From the NCBI GenBank assembly GCA_051744345.1, contig JBNJCW010000005.1, positions 1 to 52,409 of the forward strand: DNA of 52,409 nucleotides, given 5' to 3'. This document shows, piece after piece, positions 1 to 7,931 of the stretch; positions within the stretch are counted from its first letter, which is position 1; each line of letters opens with the position of its first letter. This stretch comes from Halolacustris sp051744345. Its GTDB lineage: Bacteria > Actinomycetota > Humimicrobiia > Humimicrobiales > Humimicrobiaceae. The position numbers and the translations under genes are program-made. The notes under the pieces were generated by a model. That model was given only the letters and a program-made list of their open reading frames with translations, did no database searches and was not told the DNA's origin.

Positions 1-90
1 TTAATCTCCATTTAATACTCCTTATATTACAATACATTATTCAATAAAAGTTAAGTCTTTTCTGGTTATTTTTAATAGGTTTTGGTAGTT

Positions 91-108
91 ATTTAACAAC
101 TGTTAAAT
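91..108. promoter_or_regulatory. 18-bp palindrome, possible operator
   Basis: A perfect inverted repeat has 8-bp arms ATTTAACA and TGTTAAAT separated by two bases. It lies in the AT-rich 261 bases downstream of the minus-strand MFS gene. No coding sequence was recognised in positions 1-261, so the palindrome may control a gene to the left of the window. There is no U-tract, so a terminator is unlikely. Function is unknown. Confidence 0.3.
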
Positions 109-261
109 CCTCCTTAGTGGTTAAATTGTGGTTGAAAGTACCAGTATTGTAACAAAAGTCATGCCAAATATGTAGGGGAAAAAAATTACTTGTAGTAGTT
201 CAGTGATATTGTCCTGAAGATGTTGTTCAGGGATAAAAAATTACTCCCCTTCTTGTGCATG

Positions 262-1710
262 TCAGTAAGACCGCCTGATATCTGCCTTTTTGCCTGTCAG
301 GGAAATTGCCGCTGAAGCAAAGGCAAGGGCAGCTGCTGTAAGCAATGATAGGCTCAGAGCCCCTTCAAATGCTGGCTGTGTGCCCTCAATTCCCAATTCC
401 TGGTAAGCTTTAAGCAGGGCCTGATACCTTATGGTAAATATGGAACCTGCCAGGCTAACTCCCGTAACCATTCCAATATTCCGCATGGTGGAAATCATCG
501 CTGAAGCGGTTCCCCTCCGATGGAAATCTACCGTGCCCATGATGGTGCTGTTATTGGGGGTTATAAACATCCCGCTTCCCAGCCCCGTTATGGACAGAAA
601 TAGAGCTGTTTTAAAAATTGATGATGCTGCATCCAGGGTGCTTAAAAGGAAAAGGCCCAGACATGCAATAGACATCCCTGTTGCTGTTAGGTACCTGGCC
701 CCTATCTTGTCTGAAATCGCTCCACTGAAAGGAGAGACAGCCATGACTGTTAAGGGAAAAGACATAAGCACCAGCCCTGATGTAGAAGGAATAAGGCCAA
801 GCAGGTCCTGAAGATAGAAAGGCATTATAAGCAGGAATGCGTACTGGGCAGCGTAATATAAAAAAAGTGCGCTATTGCAGGAAGAGAACAGGCGGTTTGA
901 GAAAAGCCCTATATCCATCATGGGGTGTTTCCTTCTCTTCTGAAGCCTTATAAATACTGCCAGAAGAATCAGCCCCGAAAAGAAGGGTAAAACTATCACT
1001 GCTGAGAAAAACCCGTACCTCCGCCCAAGGCTTAATGCAGAAAGTATTGTCGCAAGGGAAAGAAAGAACAGTATGGAGCCCAAAAGGTCAAATTTGGCTC
1101 TGCTGCTGCCCCTGGTTTTGGGTAAAATTATCCTGGAATAGGTAAACCCTGCTGCTGCTATGGGGATGTTTACAATAAATATGGACCTCCAGCCAAAGAA
1201 TGTGGTCAAAAAGCCTCCCAGAAGAGGGCCGGCAGACAGGGCAATATATACGGCTGCCGCCATTAGCCCCAGGTACCTTCCTCTGGATTCAGAGGGGGAG
1301 CAGATAGTTATTATGGCCGGTCCCATGGCCATGAGCATGGCTGCTCCAGCAGCCTGTATTGTCCTGAAAATTATCAGCATAAGAAGTGAAGGAGAAAAGG
1401 CGCATAGGAGGGATCCGGATATAAATACTATAAAGCCGGCATTATAAACTTTTTTATGCCCCAGAAGGTCTCCCAGTCTGCCCAGAACCAGAAGCAGGCT
1501 GGAAATTACCAGAAGGTAGGATATCAGCACCCATTCTACCTGCCCCAGGCCTGTACCGAAGTAGCTGCTTATCCGGGGCAGGGCGATATTTACCATGGAA
1601 GAGTCCAGGGGAGCCATGAAGCTCCCGACGGCTATCGCCGCCAGTATCCTGATCCTCTGGCTGGAGGTCAATCTTTCTCCAAGGCTGTCCTGGCCGGGGG
1701 TCTTTTCCAT
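262..1710 (-). CDS. DHA2-family MFS efflux transporter (EmrB/QacA type)
   Basis: This 482-residue polytopic protein is a proton-driven major facilitator transporter of the 14-helix drug:H+ antiporter family, acting in the cytoplasmic membrane. Visible signatures are the family motif LDSSMVNIALP near residues 35-45 in helix 1, motif A GRLGDLLGHKK near 77-87 between helices 2 and 3, and a GPLLGG motif-C element near 160. The length fits full DHA2 members. It is divergent from the FmdE operon with about 110 bases between them. No clear Shine-Dalgarno precedes the ATG at 1710, so the start is not certain. The substrate cannot be read from sequence; a multidrug or toxic-metabolite exporter is the default for the family. 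Confidence 0.88.
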   Translation of the reverse strand: MEKTPGQDSLGERLTSSQRIRILAAIAVGSFMAPLDSSMVNIALPRISSYFGTGLGQVEWVLISYLLVISSLLLVLGRLGDLLGHKKVYNAGFIVFISGSLLCAFSPSLLMLIIFRTIQAAGAAMLMAMGPAIITICSPSESRGRYLGLMAAAVYIALSAGPLLGGFLTTFFGWRSIFIVNIPIAAAGFTYSRIILPKTRGSSRAKFDLLGSILFFLSLATILSALSLGRRYGFFSAVIVLPFFSGLILLAVFIRLQKRRKHPMMDIGLFSNRLFSSCNSALFLYYAAQYAFLLIMPFYLQDLLGLIPSTSGLVLMSFPLTVMAVSPFSGAISDKIGARYLTATGMSIACLGLFLLSTLDAASSIFKTALFLSITGLGSGMFITPNNSTIMGTVDFHRRGTASAMISTMRNIGMVTGVSLAGSIFTIRYQALLKAYQELGIEGTQPAFEGALSLSLLTAAALAFASAAISLTGKKADIRRSY

Positions 1711-1751
1711 AATTATTTAATATTAACATAAGGGGAGATGGAAGATAAATA

Positions 1752-1794
1752 TGTGCTACTTTTACTTGTAAAGGTAGCACAAGAATTATATAAT
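1752..1794 (+). promoter_or_regulatory. Promoter with overlapping inverted-repeat operator for the FmdE/ABC operon
   Basis: A sigma70-like promoter is visible: -35 TTGTAA at 1766-1771, a 17-base spacer, and -10 TATAAT at 1789-1794. A long inverted repeat, TGTGCTAC (1752-1759) and GTAGCACA (1774-1781), surrounds the -35. The arms extend inward to 12 bp with one G-T wobble. The position suits a repressor that blocks RNA polymerase, probably responding to the substrate of the downstream transporter. The regulator is not in the window and the repeat does not match the NikR consensus I know. Confidence 0.6.
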
Positions 1795-1824
1795 AGGCGG
1801 GTAAATAAAAAGGAGGGGAAAAAT

Positions 1825-2523
1825 ATGGGTTACGGGGACAATATAAATCGGTTGGTAAGTGAGGGTAATCTCGGGGCCCTCCTTGAAAAATCAGCAGAAT
1901 TTCACGGACATATCTGCAGTTTTTCTGCTTATGGAGTAAAGGCGGGATGCTATGCAATGGGCCAGATTGCCCGGCAAAATGAGGGCATGGAAGAGGTGAT
2001 GGCTATAGTGGAGACCAATAACTGTTTCAGTGACGGCATACAGGTAGTAACCGGCTGCACCTTTGGCAATAATGCCCTGGTTTTTAAAGATTTGGGAAAG
2101 ACGGCGGTAACAGTAGCCGGCCGCAAAAGCGGCCGGGCGGTAAGGCTGGCCTTAAGGAAGGATTACTGGGATTCAAGAAAAGAAGTATATCCAAGGGTTT
2201 TTGAGCTTTTTGAAAAGATTGTGGCTAAAAGAAAAGAGGCAGAGCCTTCGGAGCGGCAGGAATTTTTCTCCCTGGCTGAAGAGATGGCAAGAAAAGAGAT
2301 GCAGGTCCCGGAGGCAGATATGTTTGATATCAGGAAGCAAAAAATAGAGGTTCCCGGTTATGCCCCTATACATGATTCTGTTACCTGCAGCATATGCGGG
2401 GAGTCTGTTATGGAGACCAGGGCCAGGATAAAGGAGCAGGAGCCTGCATGCATCAGCTGCATGGGGGGCGCCTATTTTTATATGGACGGTTTTGGCATCG
2501 GCTATAAGGGGGGAGGCAGTTAG
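1825..2523 (+). CDS. FmdE-domain metal-binding protein with C-terminal zinc ribbon
   Basis: A 232-residue protein with the FmdE domain, named for a protein found with molybdenum formylmethanofuran dehydrogenase. The signature FHGHIC (His27, His29, Cys31), Cys67 and Cys78 in TGCTFGN form the likely metal/Fe-S site of the domain. A zinc ribbon follows (Cys188, Cys191, Cys209, Cys212). The ATG at 1825 follows AAGGAGGGG at good spacing; an in-frame ATG at 1738 lies upstream of the promoter and is not the start. It is the first gene of an operon with a peptide/nickel-class ABC transporter one base downstream. FmdE proteins outside methanogens have no settled role. A metal or pterin-cofactor function is inferred from context. 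Confidence 0.85.
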   Translation: MGYGDNINRLVSEGNLGALLEKSAEFHGHICSFSAYGVKAGCYAMGQIARQNEGMEEVMAIVETNNCFSDGIQVVTGCTFGNNALVFKDLGKTAVTVAGRKSGRAVRLALRKDYWDSRKEVYPRVFELFEKIVAKRKEAEPSERQEFFSLAEEMARKEMQVPEADMFDIRKQKIEVPGYAPIHDSVTCSICGESVMETRARIKEQEPACISCMGGAYFYMDGFGIGYKGGGS

Positions 2524-2524
2524 G

Positions 2525-4084
2525 GTGAGGAAAATCATTACTGTTCTGCTGGCAGCCCTGCTGGCTTTTGCCTTTTCCTGCAGCCCGCAGGCCGGCGGCC
2601 CAGGGGATATGATAAAAATAGGCGATGAGACCGGTGACTGGGGTTTTCCCTCTCCCTACGGGATGTATCCTCGGGGGCCCGGTTATATAAGGATGTCCCT
2701 TTTGTTTGATACCCTGGTATGGAAAGACAGAGGTGGAAAGACAATACCCATGCTTGCAGAAAGCTGGGATTATGAGAGCAGTGATAATTCATTTACATTT
2801 ATTTTAAGAGAGGGTGTAAGGTGGCATGACGGGAAGGTATTTGATGCTTCAGATGTTGCCTTTACCTTTAATTATATAAAAGAGCATCCCTGGGTATGGG
2901 TAGATTCAGCCATAATAGAGGGGGCAGAAAGGGTAGATGATTACAAGGTAGTGGTATATATTGCTGAAAACTACGCCCCGTTTCTTAATAATATTGCCGG
3001 CACACTTCCCATCTTGCCCGAACATGTGTGGAGCAGTGTAGATGAGCCCCTCTCCTACAGCCAGGATGATGCGCTGATAGGTACCGGGCCCTTCATATTA
3101 AAGGATTACAGCAGCCAGGAAGGCTCCTATTTGTACGGGGCTAATGAAGACTATTACCTTGGGGAGGTTAACATCAGCCAGCTTGCATTCATAAAGGTTT
3201 CTTCCCAGACCATGCCTGCCATGCTTAGGTCAGGAGAAATAGATGCCGGTTCCATACCCCCGGATGCAGCAGGCCAGATGGGTAAGGAACTTGAGGTAGA
3301 AGAGGAGCCTCCTGTTTGGGCAGCCAAACTGATTTTAAACCACCACAGCAATGAACTGCTGGCGGACAGGTCATTCCGGCAGGCCTTAGCTTATGCTGTT
3401 GACCTTGAACAGATTGTAGGGATCTCCCAGAGGGGCTTTGCGGCCGGGGGAAGTGCAGGGCTGGTTCCTCCTGCTAACAGCGAATGGTACAACGGAGATG
3501 TTCCCAGCTATCCCTACGATCCTGGCAGGGCGGAAGAGATTATAGAGGAATTTGGATTTGAAAAAGGTCAGGATGGATACTACCGAAAAGAGGGCGCTAT
3601 CATGGAATTTGAACTAGCGGTAAGCCAGGGGAACTTTGAAAGGGATGCCCAGGTTATAAAGGATAATCTGGAGAAAGCAGGGATAAAAATAGATCTGGTA
3701 AGTTATGAGGCAAAAACCCTGGACAACAAGGTTGAGAGCTGGGACTTTGATATGGCTATCAGCGGCCATGGGGGGCTGGGAGGAGATCCCGAATCACTGA
3801 ACCGGGTCATAATCGGCGATAATTTTAACAGCGTCCGTTATTTTGAAGATGAAAGGCTGGTAGAGCTGCTCAAGCTGCAGGTAGGGGAAATGGATGAGCA
3901 GAGAAGGCTGGAGATGGTGCACCGGATACAGGAAATATATGCAAGGGAGCTTCCCTCCATAACCCTTTATTACCCTAAATGGTACTGGGCCCATACCCGG
4001 GATGCTGATATCTATTACACCCCCGGCGGGATTGCTTTAGGCATTCCTGTTCCTGTAAACAAGATTGCGTTTGTGGACAGGTGA
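2525..4084 (+). CDS. ABC transporter substrate-binding lipoprotein, peptide/nickel (SBP_bac_5) class
   Basis: A 519-residue extracytoplasmic solute-binding protein of the DppA/OppA/NikA class. The GTG at 2525 is used, because upstream in-frame codons lie inside the FmdE gene; the two genes are one base apart. The N-terminus is a lipoprotein signal with a hydrophobic stretch ending FAFSC, so Cys19 is probably lipidated and anchors the protein outside the membrane. The class hallmark ESWDYESSDNSFTFILR, followed by VRWHDGKVFDASDVAFTFN, is present. Members bind peptides, nickel chelates, heme or sugars; the ligand here is unknown. It delivers ligand to the two permeases encoded immediately downstream. 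Confidence 0.92.
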   Translation: MRKIITVLLAALLAFAFSCSPQAGGPGDMIKIGDETGDWGFPSPYGMYPRGPGYIRMSLLFDTLVWKDRGGKTIPMLAESWDYESSDNSFTFILREGVRWHDGKVFDASDVAFTFNYIKEHPWVWVDSAIIEGAERVDDYKVVVYIAENYAPFLNNIAGTLPILPEHVWSSVDEPLSYSQDDALIGTGPFILKDYSSQEGSYLYGANEDYYLGEVNISQLAFIKVSSQTMPAMLRSGEIDAGSIPPDAAGQMGKELEVEEEPPVWAAKLILNHHSNELLADRSFRQALAYAVDLEQIVGISQRGFAAGGSAGLVPPANSEWYNGDVPSYPYDPGRAEEIIEEFGFEKGQDGYYRKEGAIMEFELAVSQGNFERDAQVIKDNLEKAGIKIDLVSYEAKTLDNKVESWDFDMAISGHGGLGGDPESLNRVIIGDNFNSVRYFEDERLVELLKLQVGEMDEQRRLEMVHRIQEIYARELPSITLYYPKWYWAHTRDADIYYTPGGIALGIPVPVNKIAFVDR

Positions 4085-4085
4085 T

Positions 4086-5054
4086 ATGAGAAAAAGGTGG
4101 CTAAACTACATCATTGCTTTCTTTATAGTAATTACCATAAACTTTGTGGTGCCCCGGCTGCTGCCCGGGGATCCGCTCACTGCCATTTACGGCGGTGAGG
4201 TAATGGTTAACCTTACTGAAGAAACAGAAGCTTACCTTTCGGGTTTATACGGGCTGGACAAACCGCTTATAAGCCAGTATTTTTCATACATTTCCTCTAT
4301 TTTCAGAGGCCAGCTGGGTTACTCTTTCTACCACAAGAGGCCGGTAGCCGATGTTTTGCTCGCCCGGTTCCCCTATACCATCCTTCTTATGGGCCTGGCC
4401 ATGATAATATCAAATATTTTAGCGGTTATCCTGGGCATAGAGTCGGGTTGGAGGAGGGGAAGGAAGGTCGACCGGTTTATACTTTTTTCAGTTATTTTTG
4501 CCTCCAGCTTCCCCAGCTTTTTTATAGGGGTTGTGTTTTTGATAGTATTCGGGGTGATTTTACAAGTTCTTCCCTTTCAGGGAGCCAGGGCTGCATATTC
4601 GGGATTGGCCGGTTTGGGCCTTTCCGTTGATTTTTTGAGGCACTTGGTACTGCCCCTGCTGAGCCTGATTTTTGTGTTTATACCCTCCAGCTACCTCCTG
4701 GTAAGAAATTCCATGATATCCAACCTGAAAGAGCCCTATATAATGCTTGCCCGGGCAAAAGGCATAGGGGATGGGCGAATCAGGTATATGCATGCCGGAA
4801 GAAACTCACTGATACCTGTGGCTACCCAGGCAGGGATAAGGCTGGGAACCAGGCTGGTTACCGGAGCCCTGTTTGTTGAGATTGTGTTTTCCTATCCGGG
4901 CATGGGAAGCCTCATACACAATTCCATACTCAACCGGGATTACCCGGTGGTCCAGGGAAGCCTGTTGTTTGTGGCCCTGCTGGTGCTGGCAATAAATTTC
5001 TTTATGGACCTTTTTTATGTAAAGATTGACCCTAGGATTGAGTATGCATATTAG
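4086..5054 (+). CDS. ABC transporter permease, DppB/OppB/NikB type
   Basis: A 322-residue inner-membrane permease. It starts with the short cytosolic segment and first helix typical of DppB, then PRLLPGDPLTAIYGG. The binding-protein-dependent transport signature is seen near residues 215-235 (YIMLARAKGIGDGRIRYMHAGRNSLIP), the loop that docks the ATPase. The ATG at 4086 follows the stop of the binding-protein gene after one base, which indicates translational coupling. Its partner is the DppC-type permease, whose start overlaps this gene's 3' end by 11 bases. Substrate specificity is unknown. Confidence 0.93.
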   Translation: MRKRWLNYIIAFFIVITINFVVPRLLPGDPLTAIYGGEVMVNLTEETEAYLSGLYGLDKPLISQYFSYISSIFRGQLGYSFYHKRPVADVLLARFPYTILLMGLAMIISNILAVILGIESGWRRGRKVDRFILFSVIFASSFPSFFIGVVFLIVFGVILQVLPFQGARAAYSGLAGLGLSVDFLRHLVLPLLSLIFVFIPSSYLLVRNSMISNLKEPYIMLARAKGIGDGRIRYMHAGRNSLIPVATQAGIRLGTRLVTGALFVEIVFSYPGMGSLIHNSILNRDYPVVQGSLLFVALLVLAINFFMDLFYVKIDPRIEYAY

Positions 5055-5877
5055 CATCAAGAAGAATTTTAAGGATAACCGGGCAGCCCAGGTGGGCCTG
5101 GCTGTGTTTGTGCTGCTTTTTTTATTTGCCTTACTCGCTCCCATATTTGTAAGTGATCCCCGGGAGTTTAGCAAATCAATACTTGCCGGACCCAGCATGG
5201 ATAATATACTGGGTACCAATGACCTGGGCCAGGATATCTTTTCCAGGCTGATTTACGGGCTGAGGACTTCCATGTTTGTTTCTATGGGCGTGGGGGTATT
5301 GGCTACCTCCATAAGCGTGGCTGTAGGGGTTGCTGCCGGATTTACGGGGGGATGGATTGATGAGGCTCTAATGAGGTTTATAGATGCTATGCTGGTTATA
5401 CCTTCAATAATATTGCTGATACTTATATCAGCATTTATCAAACCCGGCCTTATTGTATTGATAGTGCTGATATCCCTGCTGCACTGGCAGGGAGGGGCCA
5501 GGATTATCAGGGGCCAGACCCTTGCCTTAAAGCAGAGGGTACATATATCCTCAGCTAAAACTTTCGGGGCAAAAAAAGCATATGTGCTGGCCAGGCATAT
5601 AATACCTGATCTGGGGAATATAATAATGGCCTCGTTTCTGCATAATGCCCGTTCAGCTGTTTTCCTGGAGGCAGGGCTGGCCTTTATAGGGATATCCAGC
5701 CTTGCTTCCATAAGCCTGGGGACCATAATGTATAATGCCTTTAAATTTTATTATATGCCTGTGTGGTTGTGGTGGCTGGTGCCTGCTGGCATAATGCTTT
5801 CTTTGATTCTGCTTTCTTTTACCCTGCTTGCCAATTTAATGGAAAAGATAATAGATCCGAGGCTAAGGGATGCTTAA
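5044..5877 (+). CDS. ABC transporter permease, DppC/OppC/NikC type
   Basis: A 277-residue polytopic permease. The first transmembrane helix follows a basic N-terminus (KKNFKDNRAAQVGLAVF). The family element LGTNDLGQDIFSRLIYGLRTS is present near residues 60-80. The ATPase-docking loop (HISSAKTFGAKKAYVLARHIIPD) is near 165-190. The ATG at 5044 lies inside the previous gene, and the stop overlaps the downstream ATPase start by 8 bases, so the operon is tightly coupled. Together with the DppB-type protein it forms the transmembrane channel. Confidence 0.93.
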   Translation: MHISIKKNFKDNRAAQVGLAVFVLLFLFALLAPIFVSDPREFSKSILAGPSMDNILGTNDLGQDIFSRLIYGLRTSMFVSMGVGVLATSISVAVGVAAGFTGGWIDEALMRFIDAMLVIPSIILLILISAFIKPGLIVLIVLISLLHWQGGARIIRGQTLALKQRVHISSAKTFGAKKAYVLARHIIPDLGNIIMASFLHNARSAVFLEAGLAFIGISSLASISLGTIMYNAFKFYYMPVWLWWLVPAGIMLSLILLSFTLLANLMEKIIDPRLRDA

Positions 5878-7459
5878 AGTAAATAATTTAAATGCTTTCT
5901 ACGGGAAAAAGAACATACTCAGAGGTTTAAGTTTTGAGGCAGAGAAAGGCGATATTATCTCGGTGGTGGGGGAGTCAGGAACGGGGAAAACTACCCTTGC
6001 CCTGAGCCTTATGGGTATGCTGCCCTCCCAGTCTGCTGATGCCAGAGTATCCGGACAGATCTTGTTCGGGGGCATGGATATCTGCAGGGCAAACCAGCAG
6101 CAGCTAAGGCAGATAAGATGGAAAAAAATCTCCATGGTGTTCCAGAACGTGGACAATATATTAAACCCATCCATGAGTATATACCAACAGATAGGGGAGG
6201 TATTGGACGGCAAGGATAACAGGGGGAAAATAAAGGGCATGCTGGAAACGGTAGGCTTTCCCCTGCAGAGGCTGGACGCCTACCCCCACCAGCTGAGCAT
6301 GGGGGAAAAGCAAAAGGCATTGGTAGCCATGGCCTATATCCTTGATCCGGAGCTGGTTATACTTGACGAGCCTACCTCCTCACTGGACCAGGAGGCAAAG
6401 GACAGCTTGATTGAAGTAATCAAAAGATTGAGCCTGGGAAAGACGGTGCTGCTGGTAACCCATGACCTTGATACCGCCGGAAAACTTGCCAGAAAAAGCA
6501 TGGTGCTTTACGGGGGAAGCATTATTGAATTTGGCCCTACAAAGGATTTGTTTTCCTTTCCCCGGCATCCCTATACCCGGGGGCTGGTAAGGTCCTACCC
6601 TTCCCTGGAGCGCACCAAGGACCTTCAGGGCATAAGGGGAAAACCTGAATTTGTTAATGCGGGATGCCCCTTCTGGCCCAGGTGCACCCAATCTATTGAA
6701 GTCTGCAGAATCTCCAAGCCTCCGCTTTTAGGGAAGGGGGATTTAAAGGTGGCCTGCCACCGGGGAGGTATTATCCCCCTGCTAAAAGTAGAAAATATAA
6801 GCAAAAGCTACCGGGGCTTAAAGGTTCTGCAGTCAGTAGGATTGAAAGTCTATGAAGGGGAGACAGTAACCCTTCTGGGAAAGAGCGGCTCTGGGAAAAC
6901 CACTCTGGCCAAAATAATTATGGGCCTCTTGAGGGCTGATTCGGGCAGGGTATACCTGGAGAATAAAAAAGTTGAGCGGTGGGATGCCGGCTTCTACAGC
7001 AGGGTACAGATGATTTTTCAGGATGTAAGGTCTGCGGTTTCCCACCGATTGAATGTAGTGGAGGCAGTAACAGAGCCTCTGCTGGTACAGGCAAAGGCAG
7101 ACAGAAAGAAGATGGCAGAAGAGGTAAAGAAAGTACTGGCTGAGGTTGAGCTTCCTACAGATGAACAGTTTCTTCATTCCTACCCCCACCACTTGAGCGG
7201 AGGAGAGCTTCAAAGGGTGGTTATAGCCAGGGCTCTGGTGCTGTCCCCAAAACTTATAATTGCTGATGAGCCCACATCTTCCCTGGATGCCAGCATCCAG
7301 GCCAAAGTGTTAAAACTGCTTAACCGCATCCAGGAAGAAAGGGGGCTGGGCATGCTGTTTATTACCCATGACCTGGGGGTGGCAAGGAAGGTAAGCGACA
7401 GGATTTTAAGGCTGGAGAGAGGATTTGCAATAAAAGGAAAGGCTGCATTAAATGGATAA
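5870..7459 (+). CDS. Fused double ABC ATPase of the peptide/nickel transporter (DppD-DppF fusion)
   Basis: A 529-residue protein carrying two complete nucleotide-binding domains, which in Dpp/Opp systems are usually separate DppD and DppF polypeptides. Domain 1 has Walker A GESGTGKTT (34-42), signature LSMGE near 143 and Walker B VILDEPTSS. It is followed by the Cys-containing oligopeptide C-terminal module (CPFWPRCTQSIEVC) near 270. Domain 2 has Walker A GKSGSGKTT near 337, signature LSGGELQRV near 441 and Walker B IIADEPTSS. Both sites look catalytically intact, apart from M for G in the first signature. It powers the transporter encoded upstream and overlaps both neighbouring genes. Confidence 0.93.
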   Translation: MLKVNNLNAFYGKKNILRGLSFEAEKGDIISVVGESGTGKTTLALSLMGMLPSQSADARVSGQILFGGMDICRANQQQLRQIRWKKISMVFQNVDNILNPSMSIYQQIGEVLDGKDNRGKIKGMLETVGFPLQRLDAYPHQLSMGEKQKALVAMAYILDPELVILDEPTSSLDQEAKDSLIEVIKRLSLGKTVLLVTHDLDTAGKLARKSMVLYGGSIIEFGPTKDLFSFPRHPYTRGLVRSYPSLERTKDLQGIRGKPEFVNAGCPFWPRCTQSIEVCRISKPPLLGKGDLKVACHRGGIIPLLKVENISKSYRGLKVLQSVGLKVYEGETVTLLGKSGSGKTTLAKIIMGLLRADSGRVYLENKKVERWDAGFYSRVQMIFQDVRSAVSHRLNVVEAVTEPLLVQAKADRKKMAEEVKKVLAEVELPTDEQFLHSYPHHLSGGELQRVVIARALVLSPKLIIADEPTSSLDASIQAKVLKLLNRIQEERGLGMLFITHDLGVARKVSDRILRLERGFAIKGKAALNG

Positions 7460-7859
7460 ATACAGTATAAGCCCCATCGGGAAAATAAGAACCCCTTTCA
7501 AGCAAAGGGGAAAGACTCCCCGCCAGGCTGCTTATTCTAAAGGGGCAGTGGGTACCATTGAAATATATGAGGAGTACAGGCCGGGGCTGGAGGGGCTAAA
7601 AAAATATGAGTATGTCATTGTGCTTTTTTATTTTGACCGGCAGCAGGGCTACAGCCTTACCGCCAGGCCTCCGGGAGCGGAGGAGCCCAGGGGAGTATTT
7701 GCCACCAGGTCTCCCCGCAGGCCCAACCACATAGGGGTGTCGGTGGTTAAACTGCTTGAAGTGGAAGGCAATTTGCTTAAGGTAAAGGGTATTGATATGC
7801 TGGACGGCACCCCCGTAATAGATATAAAGCCTTATGTGGGGGATCTGGATAACCGGTAA
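7452..7859 (+). CDS. TrmO/TsaA-type SAM-dependent methyltransferase (tRNA t6A37 N6-methylase family)
   Basis: A 135-residue beta-barrel methyltransferase of the TsaA/TrmO (YaeB, UPF0066) family. The motifs ISPIGKIRTPF at the N-terminus, the YVIVLFYFDR core, and FATRSPRRPNHIGVSVVKLL with D-G-T-P-V-I-D-I-K-P-Y near the C-terminus are all visible. E. coli TrmO is about 235 residues and has an extra C-terminal domain; this one is only the catalytic barrel. Known members methylate t6A37 in tRNA-Thr. Its place as last gene of an FmdE/ABC operon, overlapping the ATPase by 8 bases, suggests some family members may act on another substrate. That is inference. Confidence 0.85.
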   Translation: MDKYSISPIGKIRTPFKQRGKTPRQAAYSKGAVGTIEIYEEYRPGLEGLKKYEYVIVLFYFDRQQGYSLTARPPGAEEPRGVFATRSPRRPNHIGVSVVKLLEVEGNLLKVKGIDMLDGTPVIDIKPYVGDLDNR

Positions 7860-7879
7860 TTTTACTGCCGTTACTTTTT

Positions 7880-7916
7880 AAAAAAAAGAAGCGCAGGAAT
7901 TTAAGCCCTGCGCTTC
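7880..7916 (-). terminator. Rho-independent terminator of the PFOR gene
   Basis: A perfect 10-bp stem (arms 7888-7897 and 7907-7916) with a 9-base loop is followed, read on the minus strand, by a run of eight T (A at 7880-7887). It sits 15 bases after the PFOR stop. No T-tract follows the stem on the plus strand, so it is mainly a minus-strand terminator, though it may also slow transcription from the convergent FmdE operon. Confidence 0.9.
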
Positions 7917-7931
7917 GGCATTCCTTAGCTG

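Noticed and set aside
1738..1824. Upstream in-frame ATG extending the FmdE protein by 29 residues
   Set aside because: It lies upstream of the promoter -10 and across the operator repeat. The ATG at 1825 has an ideal ribosome site and gives the normal FmdE N-terminus.
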